NCBI GenBank assembly: GCA_027475525.1
Contig: JAMWFC010000092.1
Coordinates: 682,001-746,000 of the forward strand
Source of the DNA: Macrolepiota albuminosa
Lineage: Eukaryota > Basidiomycota > Agaricomycetes > Agaricales > Agaricaceae
Direction: 5' to 3'
DNA length: 64,000 nt
The translations under genes and the position numbers were made by a program. Below are positions 12,403 to 21,731 of the stretch, one piece after another (the stretch's first letter is position 1; each line of letters begins with the position of its first letter). The notes beneath the pieces are model-generated. The model saw nothing but the letters and a program-made list of their open reading frames with translations, had not been told where the DNA came from and searched no databases.

Positions 12403-12641
12403 ACAAATCCAGACAAAATCAACCAAATCTGTCAGAGCACTGGTAGTTGGTAACACGCTGAGAGAACAGTATGGAACGTCTGCACTAGATCTAAGGGTAT
12501 ATAATTTATAACGTAGGTAGACCAGTCAACCACAATCATATGGAATAAAACAAATAAATTTTTTAGCAGTGAAACGAAGGGATAGCCATGCGGGCGTGCG
12601 ACGAGATTTGAACAAACTCGGATAGATTATGGTTTTTCTTT

Positions 12642-13864
12642 TCATATTGAGGCTCGTTTCTCTATCTCGCCTTGAGTGGTGACATCGGACTGAGTCCTGT
12701 CAGCCTCGTAAGCGGAGTCTGCATCAGAGCGCTTCCGGCGAAGGAGGAAGTCGCTGTTGAAAGGAATCAGAGTTGTCGATCAGGTAGCGGAAGGCATTGA
12801 AAAGGGACGAAATCCTTCCTGGAGGAATAATCCATTCTTCTGACTCCTCATAGTAGTTGGGCGGGATGATGCGGTCATTGGCGACTTTGCGCTGTATCCA
12901 AGGAATCCCATTAGTGAGCAGATAGGAGAGGATGCCGGCAATGACACCGTAAGCGATGCTATGGATCCAGAGTAGTTCAGATATAAGATCAAGTTGAAGA
13001 TTGTAAGAGCACGCACTTGTAAGTCAGAGGGATAATGACAAGAGTGAGAAAAGCAGGCACAGCATCTCCGATGTAATTCCAGTTGATCTCCTTGACACTA
13101 ATCACACTTAGTATCCCATATTCTGACGCTCGACTTACTCAAACTCACTTTCGAATCATAAGAGATCCAACAATAACAAGTGCACCACCCGTTGCCCATC
13201 CAGGAATGGACGAGAAGATCGGTGCGAAGAAAACAGAAATGAAGAAAGCGAGACCAGTTGTCATGGCTGTGAGACCGGTCTTGCCACCTTCTGAGATACC
13301 GGTAGCACTCTCAACGAATGATGTGACGGGGCTGGTACCCATGAGTGCACCCATACTGATCGAGAATGCATCAACGCAGTAAGCAATTGTTGAGTTCTCA
13401 AAGTCCATCGTGACGGGGTCACGTAGGCCAGCAAACTTCGCCATGGAGTAAAGTGTACTGCATGCTAGTTAGGATGGCGTTAATGAAGTAAAGATTGATC
13501 CTTACCCCGTAGTATCTGCATTCAAGAATCTTAGTAGCTTCCAACTTCGGCAGTATATATATGAACGTACCAAGAATATCGACATACAAGAAGGTGATGA
13601 GTGCATACCATACCTTGCCGTTTCTATAGTTAAACTAACCCAGAAGTTGTTAGATGAATTCTGATTCCCCAGCGAGGAAGGTGATTAGACTCACGTCAAT
13701 GGCATGGCCGATCTTATTAATAGGATGGAAAGTGACGACCTTCTTGAAGAAATCAAAGAGGGCATCGCCAGCCTCGGTATGAGGGAAGAAGGTGACAGGT
13801 GTCGGACGCGGCCATGAAACAATTGACACAATAAAAATTCCGATGAGGATAGCACCACGAACAC
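12642..13864 (-). pseudogene. AzgA-type purine (NCS2) permease, 5' half missing
   Basis: Membrane transporter of the AzgA-like hypoxanthine/adenine/guanine permease family. The retained C-terminal half shows RGAILIGIFIVSIVSWPRPT and then VWYALITFLYVDILD. The signature exon 13444-13145 follows, with STIAYCVDAFSISMGALMGT, SPVTSFVESATGISEGGKTG and FFAPIFSSIPGWATGGAL. The last exons give GVIAGILSYLLTNGIPWIQR and, across an intron beginning gtccct near 12805, GRISDFLLRRKRSDADSAYE; the stop TGA is at 12642-12644. Everything upstream of DRVRGAIL is absent: at 13864/13865 the sequence switches to the inverted copy of the Ste24 pseudogene. No start codon or N-terminal membrane helices exist in the window, so roughly the first 40% of the protein is lost. 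The remaining reading frames are intact, suggesting a recent break or a misjoin. Confidence 0.82.
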
Positions 13865-13883
13865 GATCACGTTCCAGCTCATC

Positions 13884-14756
13884 ATGGTTTTCATCTATCC
13901 GACTGTCATTCAGCCCTTGTTTAACAAGCTATCACCTTTGAAGCCTGGAGAGCTTCGTTCTCGAATTGAATTGTTGGCTTCCAAACTCAAATTTCCTCTC
14001 AAGCACCTGTATGAAATTGACGGCACTAAGCGTAGGTCTCACAGCAACGCATATTTCTTCGGTCTTCCCTGGGTTTGTTCAAATAGTTATTGTTTCGCGT
14101 ATATTCATTCTGATTGTCCGGCAGAGCAAGCATATTGTCATTTTTGATACATTGATTTAGCAGAACCAACCTGGCGAAGTCGAGGCTGTCATAGCCCATG
14201 AGCTCGCCCAATGGTATTACTATCATCCTGCGAAGCTGATGGCCATCTCCCAATTCCATATTTTTACCATTCTCGCCCTCTTCCCCGCTTTCCTCCACGC
14301 TCCGCCTGTCCTTGCCGCTTCTGATTTCCCCAAAACAGTCGCCGCTATTCCGCCAACTATTGTCGCGTTCACGTTGTTCCAGGTTTGTTTTATCGGGGCC
14401 ATAATTAGTATTCAACCATAGATGATCTTGACGCCGCTCGAGGCTTTTGTATCGATCGGCATGAATGCCATAAGCCGATCCTTTGAGTACCAAGCCGACA
14501 GGTTCGCATGCGAGCTCGAAGAGAAGGTGCAACATGAGGATATGAAGGATATGGGAGACCGTCTAGGCCACGCACTGATTACTATCCATGTCAAGAATTT
14601 GTCTACCGTTTGGGTGGATTGGCTGTGCGTATCTAACCTTGTGTTCTGTAATCATTGAGAGTTTTTTTGTTGACGATCTCTTCTCTGGCTAGGTATTCTG
14701 CATACCATCATTCCCATCCGACGCTGACAGAGCGTCTTCGGGAACTGGAAGCATAA
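13884..14756 (+). pseudogene. Ste24 CAAX protease, truncated duplicate copy
   Basis: 3' part of an M48 CAAX prenyl protease (Ste24/ZMPSTE24, an ER enzyme that trims prenylated proteins). Visible pieces are IQPLFNKLSPLKPGELRSRI, SHSNAYFFGLPW, an intron (gtttgtt...ggcag), SKHIVIFDTLI, the zinc-site region at 14197-14211 reading HELAQ, then ISRSFEYQADRFACELEE and the C-terminus TERLRELEA, with the stop at 14754-14756. The usual HELGH zinc motif has become HELAQ, so the second histidine ligand is gone. The third ligand region (FEYQAD) remains. The N-terminal half is missing because the arm ends at 13865. It sits head to head with the equally 5'-truncated permease. Confidence 0.9.
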
Positions 14757-14911
14757 ATAAGAAGAAGTAAAAACTGTATGTTCGTCATGTTTGGTGCTAC
14801 AGTTCGCACTTTTTATCGCCATGTTGGGTCTGACTATGTATTAGCGTATTTGTAATGACCCGACAGACAAAACCCCTCTAATACTCCATTACCCAGATAG
14901 TAGCGAAAGAC

Positions 14912-15065
14912 GATAAGTTGAATGAATAAGAACGACGTCGGAAATATCAAAAGAGGAAAGCTGATATGGACATACAAATAACAAACGAGATAAGTTGAAT
15001 GAATAAGAACGACGTCGGAAATATCAAAAGAGGAAAGCTGATATGGACATACAAATAACAAACGA
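14912..15065. repeat. Exact 77-bp tandem duplication (1 of 9)
   Basis: Units 14912-14988 and 14989-15065, both beginning gataagttgaatg. The inverted counterpart at ~30.35-30.41 kb has a single unit. Confidence 0.95.
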
Positions 15066-15363
15066 GATATGAGGATAAGCAATATGAAAGCAATGGGCCT
15101 TGCTCAAGGATAGCACCCACTAATCCGGTTATCGACACATTAAGGTTCGGGCTGCCAAGAGTAAAGATGTGAAGAAAGACCGGCACGCAACGAGAATTGG
15201 GAAGCTCACGAACCAGTATCTTTCAAAGAGAGTGATGTAATGTGGAAATTCAAAGGCCGGACGATTCAGTCGAGGAGTTGGTATATTATGTAGTCACGTT
15301 GGAACGTTCGGCATGACCCGCGTCAAGTCGTCACAGCTCCACATCCAAGTTTGTCAGGACACA

Positions 15364-15873
15364 ATGATTGCTCGATTCTGTCGTTCCACAGTTATCAACC
15401 GAACTCGCCTCTTCTCCGCCTCCGCGGCAAAAACAAAAAGAATTACCACCCAACAGCTCGCCACGTCACTGAATGACATGATAAGTAAAGTGCGTGCGAG
15501 GTCCGAGGCCACGCACAACAGGCGGACGAGTCTGGTGGCATGGCTGCAAACAGATGTAGAAAGGCTGCGAATAGAGATGGGAGAGCTGCGAGCAGAGGTG
15601 GGAGAGCTGCGAGCAGAGGCGGGAGAGCTGCCAGCAGAGGTGGGAGAGCTGCGAGCAGAGGTGAAAGAGCTGCGAGCACAAGTGGGATGCCGCGAGAAGA
15701 TGTGGGATAGTCGCGAGCGGAAGTGGAATGGTTGTGAGCAGAAGTGGGAAGGCTTGCAGACGTCTCCCGAAACCCGAAACCACGAGCGTCAGTTCAAACC
15801 ATCTGATCGCAACCTAGACATACAAGTCGAGGACGATGCAAACGATGCTCTACGTGAAATTCAGCCTCGTTAG
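15364..15873 (+). CDS. Presequence + coiled-coil protein lacking the nuclease-like domain (left copy)
   Basis: Relative of the 5.8 kb gene: same start context (cacaATGATTGCTCGATTC), same presequence-like start (MIARFCRSTVINRTRLFSAS), and the shared TKRITTQQLATSLNDMIS. An ATG 51 bp upstream (15313) is also in frame. The coiled coil contains five consecutive 21-bp units at 15580-15684, each encoding a heptad close to GELRAEV. It then passes through a Trp/Lys-rich stretch and RNLDIQVEDDANDALRE, the end of the linker seen in the full-length gene, and stops at 15873. The PD-(D/E)XK-like domain is absent. Compared with its inverted duplicate, the flanks are nearly identical while the coil differs in many positions. 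Whether it is expressed is unknown. Confidence 0.6.
   Translation: MIARFCRSTVINRTRLFSASAAKTKRITTQQLATSLNDMISKVRARSEATHNRRTSLVAWLQTDVERLRIEMGELRAEVGELRAEAGELPAEVGELRAEVKELRAQVGCREKMWDSRERKWNGCEQKWEGLQTSPETRNHERQFKPSDRNLDIQVEDDANDALREIQPR
15580..15684 (+). repeat. In-frame 21-bp minisatellite (heptad repeat)
   Basis: Five consecutive units of the form ggagagctgcgagcagaggtg at 15580, 15601, 15622, 15643 and 15664, with one to four substitutions. Each equals one heptad of the coiled coil. Confidence 0.9.
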
Positions 15874-15970
15874 CGATACTGCAGCTTAGTTACCTCTATA
15901 AGACTTAACCCCGATGTTTTAGACAGTAGTTTTTCACAACAGTTTAACACTGCTGGTGCCAGTGCCAGGA

Positions 15971-16187
15971 TGTGGGAACAGCGTCTGTGACGGTGTTACC
16001 ACACGAGAATAGAGTCTTCACACAATCGATAGAACCGGGTTAAGTCCTGATAATTGGGAAGAAGCTATCGTACTCTAACACTGTACTAGTTTATATAGTC
16101 TCGGTAACCAGAGTACCCGGTAGCGGCAATAATCACAAGGTAAAGACAAACTAAGGTTGAATAACTGAGGTGGTCACGGTCGTTACA
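15971..16187 (-). repeat. 3' LTR of the Gypsy element (CpG-rich)
   Basis: 217 bp, eleven CpG dinucleotides. The partner LTR at 24486-24703 has TG or CA at ten of these. Confidence 0.93.
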
Positions 16188-16394
16188 TACGCCCTCCAGG
16201 TATCGAGAACGGGTGAAGGATACCTATGAGAAAAGAAGTAGAGAGTAGTGCGGATACGTGACACCCTTGAATAATCCAATAAAAAATAAAATGGTCGAGA
16301 GAGGTTCGAACGCAAGACCTCTGGTTTGACGAAAGATTAGCAGGGGCAACGGAAGATCTTTAGGCGACGGCTTCAAAGAACGCAGAGTCGAGGG

Positions 16395-17127
16395 TCATTT
16401 CTTCGAGAGCAGCGAGAGGGTCGACAGTGGGGGACGCGGGGGATGTCTTGCCGGCCCACTTCTTCTTGTGATCAGTGAAGAACGGGGTAACTCGAACCCG
16501 TCGGGCCTAGCATCCTCCATACGACGTTTCTTAAACTCCTTTTCTCTGCGGCGCGTCTCTGATCTAGCCTGGTTACGGTGAGGGCAGAGCAGGGCATTCT
16601 TCATGCTGGCCCATGCGTAAGCGTCGATATCGCCTTTATTATCGAGTATGCTGAACACATGTAACTCCGCGTAGCGAGGGTCGAGGCTGGGGAAGGTGAT
16701 AATGGAGCGTGGGATAGGAAAGTTATCATAGTTCCAATCTCCTGTGGCGGCGTCGCAGGTAATAAATTCGCAGGGGTTGTCCCCCTTGGAGGCATTATAT
16801 GCAGTGGCAAAGGATTCGTAGCTGGCGGGCTCGATGGTGGCTGCCATGACTTGTCTACGACGTACTTCATTGTCGTAGTTGAGGAATTTCAATAACTGAG
16901 CTGGGTGAATGATGCCAGGGTCGACAGAGGTAAGTTGTACGAAACCATCGGGACGTTTGGCGAGGCATGGGTGAGGGGTAGTGATTTTTTGGGCGGTGAC
17001 ATGGTTATAAGAGCAGTTCAAAGTCGTGGAGCGGCTGGCTCTAGAAACTGGTTGAGGTGCTGAGGGGGTTGCTAGAATTGAGAGTGAGGGGGAGTATTTA
17101 AATGTCTGGGATGAAGTGACCCTAGAA
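16395..17127 (-). CDS. Extra open frame between pol and 3' LTR of the Gypsy element
   Basis: Open for ~240 codons in a frame different from pol, overlapping the last ~55 bp of pol. I see no ATG near its 5' end; the first near-cognate codon is TTG at 17021. Content includes VDPGIIHPAQLLKFLNYDN, ATYNASKGDNPCEFITCD-like acidic/aromatic stretches (GDWNYDNFPIPRSIITFPS) and a strongly basic segment (ETRRREKEFKKRRMEDARP) that could bind nucleic acid or act as a nuclear signal. No family recognised. Unlike gag and pol it keeps its CpGs and has no internal stops. It could be a third retroelement ORF, a captured host fragment, or the relic of a younger copy joined by recombination. Confidence 0.45.
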
Positions 17128-20100
17128 AAACTTGAGGGTCATCAGTTGGAGGTTTTCTCATTCCTTCTGGAAGCTCGTAAATAAATTCGACATTGAGAGC
17201 TTCCAGGTACAGAGAGAGGAGATCCAATTCCTGGACTTGATCATATTGCAACCAGGTCCTGTCCCCAGCATGCCATAGTACCTCAAAAATGGCATTTGTC
17301 TTTGATCCTGCATGGCTCATGATCTTATCAGTGGACAACTTGTTATCCTGATCTGGTTTGATTTCAGATATGATCTGGGAGTACAGTCTTCCCAGAAATC
17401 TTCTATTGTCATTAGGGTGATGTATACGTAGTAAGGACGCATGAAATGAATTGTAGATGCCTCTCTGTCTCATGTCAGCAGGCAGCTGTACTCTAAAGGA
17501 ATGGTTGCCAAAGTCCTTTAGAAGTAAATAAGAACCCACAAATTTGGGGATCAACTTATGTGCTAAGCCTTTGGGGAACGTCATGTTCTCAGTGGACACG
17601 TACATACAAAATTACCCTCTTTAAATGGGACTGGAACACGTTTCCTGTTGGTGTCTCTTGTCTGTTTAACATGAGCAGCCAATATACTGTCATGGGCTGC
17701 TAATATCATGGACTTTAAACGTTGCATGAATACTCGAATGCCAGGATACTCATTTTTTATGCAGAATTCCAGACCATCATCCTGGACATTCTTCAATAGT
17801 TGAGGAAGAATGGGGAATATCCTGTGCTTTTGGACCAGACACTGTTAATTGCAAATTCTATGGCTGGTAATTTAGATACCCAGTCCCATTGGTTGGGGCT
17901 CACACACTGTCTTATCATTTGTGTAACAGTGCGATTTGTGCGCTCTGTTGCTCTGTCTGATTTGGGATGGTATGCGCTGGACATCTTGAGTTGCATTCCT
18001 ATCAGTTTGTGCAGGTGCAACCAAAAAATACTTGTAAAATAAGAATCTCTGTCACTGACTATTGCTTTTGGCAACCCATGTAATTTATAAACCTCAGCAA
18101 ATATTAATTCAGCAATGTTACAGGCTGTGTAGCTGGTATGGCTTGGAATCAGATGGACCATAGCTGTTAAGTGGTCTATTATCACTGTCAGAAAATTGTA
18201 GACTGCATCACAATCTTTCAATTCTGGTAGAGGTCCTACAAAATCGATCCCGATTACTTTCCAAGGCTGCGTTGGAACAGGTAATGGGTTCAGGGTGCCA
18301 TATGGCTTATGATTTGAAGGTTTGCTCCAAGCACAAATCACACATCATTCACAGAATATGTGTATATCACTACTTATATTTTTCCACCAAACATTATCAC
18401 ATAAGTAGGTTAGTGTTTTCCTTGCTCCAAGGTGTGCTAACATGGTATGTGCCTCAGATATTACTATTTTGTGTATATTCCGTCTATTGACTAGGATCCT
18501 TGGGATGCATAAAACTTTTTTCTCATTTGTGTTCAGATATAGTAATCCATCCTCAGTGTACTCAAAGTTCTTATGCTCTTGAGGTTTGTCCACTATTATT
18601 GATAGTGTTGGGTTGTTATTGTATTTACCCCTTTCTCTAGCAAGTCAATTGGTTTGCACCCTCCAGCTATCAGCTCATTCAATGTTATGGGGTTAAGCCT
18701 TTCCATTGTATGTTCTAGTTGCTGTGATTGCTCCGCAATTTCATGCTCATGTTCCTGCTCTAAATTCAGGGTCTCCAATTTATTTTCTATTTTTGATATA
18801 TTATCTTGCTGGTTTCAGGCAGGGATCTGGATGGTAAGCTTACTGTTTATATTACCCTTGCCCACCCTTTCCCTCCTTTTGTTGCTGTGGGCCTTTCAGA
18901 ATGAAATTCTTTGTCATTCAAGGTGCAAACTCTCTAGAAGTTTCCGCCCTACCAGTCTCAGCTGGGAAAACTACCTTCCATTAGTAAGCTCTTTTTTGTT
19001 TTGATCTTGGTGCCTTATCTGATTGTTGATATCTCCTGCTGATCTCAGGAGTGCTATTATTGGCCTCAGTAGTGCATTCAGCATCCTTATCTAAGTTTAT
19101 ACTCTCATCTGATAGGGATGTGCCCTTGCCCTCCACTCCAACCAATACCGGCATCAAAATGAGGTGTGTTTCCAGCAAGTCATTTTCTATTACATCATAG
19201 TAAGTGTATTCTCTGCAAGCCTGCACTGTGCCTGGCTCATCATAAGAGTACAGTTGGGATAGCAAGTCCAATAGAATATTTTCTACTCTGGGGACGTATA
19301 CAATATTGAAATCAAACTCCAATATTTTCTCAAGCCATCTGGCCTGTTGTCCTGACAAGTTCCTCTGGTTTAAGAGATGTATTAAACCTTTGTAATCAGT
19401 ATACCATGTGAACTTGGCACCTTGCAGGATATCTCAGTAACATAGTATTGTTTCTACACCAGCTAACATTTCTATCTCATGTACCAGGTAGTTTTGCTGG
19501 GCTGAGTTGAGCTTTGTGGAGTAAAAGGCTGCAACTTTAGCCTTCTGCCAATTTTCACTCTGACTGATTACTTCCGCAATGCCAGTTCCACACCCATCAG
19601 TAATAATGTTTATTGGCTAAGTGTTTTTTCCATATTCAATAGGTCTTCTGTGATGATCCTTACAGATCATCGCCAAATGCTTGATGTCCTCAAATGCATG
19701 TTGATGCATATATTCCCATCAAAATGAAACAGCGTCACTGGTGAATCCATGCTGCAAGGTATCCAGCTGCTCCTAGAAAACCATGCAGTAGGTCACAATT
19801 GGTTGGCATTTTCTATTGTGAGAGGGCATCAACCTTATCTGAGTCTATTTGGATTCTGCTATCATCCACGATGTGATCCAAGACTTTCATTTCTGAACAC
19901 AGAAACTGAAGCTTGTCCTTTCCAAGGTAGAGTTTCTCCTTTTTCAGTATATCAATTACGATTTTAACATGCTCTATATGTTCTTTTATACTTTGTGAAT
20001 AAATGATTATATCATTGAGATATACATCCATGAAACAACCCAGATGTGCAGAAAAGATGTGATTCATTAACACTTGATACATAGCCAGGGCATTATAATC

Positions 20101-21320
20101 TCCCTGTTGTACTACATTACTGACCATGTTTCCATCAGGAGTAGTTACAGCCATACATTTGACATGTTCTGGTACAATGCAAATTTGTTTGTAAGCATCT
20201 TTTCCATTCAAAATGGATATTTATCTCTAGCCGCTCTCTGCAGAATGCCATCAATATCTGGCAGTGGCAAGGACCTCTTCACCATGTTGAAGTTCTATGC
20301 CCTGAGATTGAATACTGTGCGTAGCTGGGGAGGTTCTCCTGGCCTCAAGGGCTTGGGTATCAGCATCATAGGAATGGTGTTTCCTCAACTAGTGATTTTC
20401 CATCTCCCATTTTTGATGTAAACATCTCTCTTTTTGGTCCACTGATCCCTCATGGCCTCAGGACAGCGTGATGGACACCATGGATAGATTCTGCTGGGAT
20501 CAATCAGATCAATTGTATAATTGATAGCCCAGAGCGGCGGTAAAGGTGTTTCACTTGCCAATTTGCATATAGGCTTTGCGTACTGACACAGTCCCTCTCT
20601 CACATTCTCCAGATCCTGTTGATATAACTCCATCAACCTCAATGCAAGTTGTGCTATGCCAGTTCCTTCCAGGGGTAGAAAAAGGTTGGAGCCAATTATT
20701 ACCTGGATGGGGTTGATGCCAAATGTTATGTGGTGTTGGAATAGGAATGGAGTGCCAAGTATGAGGTCATATCCTGATAGGTTGATGATGTCAAAGTAAC
20801 ATTGCTCTGAAATTGACTGATATTTGAAGTGGGTGGTAGCACCAAAGTTGATGTATGATCTAGAATCTTGCATGGCCAATTGAATGGGTAGGGTGGAGGT
20901 AAGTTCCTTCATTTGAATGCTGAGTTGCTGAGCTAAAGTACTGGAGATAAAATCTCCCAATGATTCTGAGTTGATTAGTGCACAGGCAGGATGCCCATAA
21001 ATTTGTATGACTACAACCAGGGGTTTTGGAATCAGCCTGGATGGGTCCTTTGTGCACGCCGCATTGTGTTGCACTGAAAGATAGGTGCCTGCTAGTATTT
21101 GTTGACCATTTAACTCTACTATATGGAGGTGACCATTTTCTACCTCAATCCATAGTTGTCCTGCAGCTAACATCCATGTCTTTAGCAAGTCCAGATCATA
21201 TTCCATATCTATGACTTCAGGGGTCATGGTGGTGGCCTCATCAAACAGACAGGCCACATAGTAATATAGATCATAAGATAATGTATATGCTTCTTTCTGC
21301 AGCTTTTGGAATAATCTCAC
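17072..21320 (-). pseudogene. Gypsy pol region (protease, RT, RNase H, integrase, chromodomain-like)
   Basis: Protease near 21.0-20.9 kb: GHPACALINSESLGDFISS, where the expected catalytic D-S/T-G is N-S-E. Palm of the reverse transcriptase at 20211-19813: KDAYKQICIVPEHVKCMAVT and MDVYLNDIIIYSQS, where the second-catalytic motif Y-x-D-D is Y-L-N-D. RNase H tail at 19358: FDFNIVYVPRVENILLDLLS. Integrase zinc module at 18593-18480 (EAHTMLAHLGARKTLTYL), core at 18341-17793 with GIDFVGPLPE, IVSDRDSYFTS and SDRATERTNRTVTQM, retaining D, D and E. C-terminal ORF 17605-17072 with the SH3/GPY-like PKFVGSYLLLKDFGNHSFRV and chromodomain-like FEVLWHAGDRTWLQYDQVQE. Many stops interrupt the frames, so it is inactive. 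Confidence 0.9.
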
Positions 21321-21731
21321 AATCTGCTTCTTATACCACTAGACAATGTCAAAATGCTCATTCTTAACCTGTGAGGTGCTTAATCATGTTCAGAATTGCA
21401 GGTGACGATTGTAAGCTAGGTAAGCATCTCCATCTGATATTACTTCAAAACGGTGATACTTATGAGTTCGATCTTCATCATCATAGAAGTAAGGGGCCCC
21501 ATTTTCAAGCATGTGTTTCATATTCTATGCTGTGACATCTACTATCAGGCAAGTTTGATAGAAGGTCTTGTTAGTATAAGGGGCACCAGTTTGCTGACAA
21601 CAGCTTCTAGCATACCAGTCCCCTATTTTAAAGTTTTGTTATTCTACTTTGGATCAGTTCACCACCTCAAACTCATTGAAAACTCTATCATGTACAAGTA
21701 TTTTGTTATGCAATGCAGTGGTAGCCATGAA

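Larger units (their letters stand above)
13865..15936 (+). repeat. Left arm of ~2.07 kb inverted duplication
   Basis: Matches 29409-31460 in reverse complement. The left end begins gatcacgttccagctcatca, whose counterpart ends at 31460. The other end is a shared gacagtagtttttca ending at 15936, with its counterpart at 29409. The arm holds the 3' part of a Ste24 pseudogene and a truncated coiled-coil gene. Flanks are near identical. Differences are a 77-bp tandem duplication present only in this arm (14912-15065), small indels near 15230, a deletion of about 40 bp after the coiled-coil gene's tail (~15865), and clustered changes inside the coiled coil. Confidence 0.9.

Noticed and set aside
12585..12640. 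tRNA-like gagatttgaac segment
   Set aside because: No acceptor partner or D-arm upstream on the minus strand; it lies beside the permease stop codon.
15443..15783. Minus-strand ORFs rich in LLAALPP-like repeats opposite the coiled-coil gene
   Set aside because: They are shadows of the 21-bp heptad repeat read on the other strand; no start context or homology. The same applies to 29577-29964.
16295..16330. B-box-like ggttcgaacgc resembling a tRNA T-arm
   Set aside because: The flanking stems do not pair on either strand and no A box lies at the right distance.
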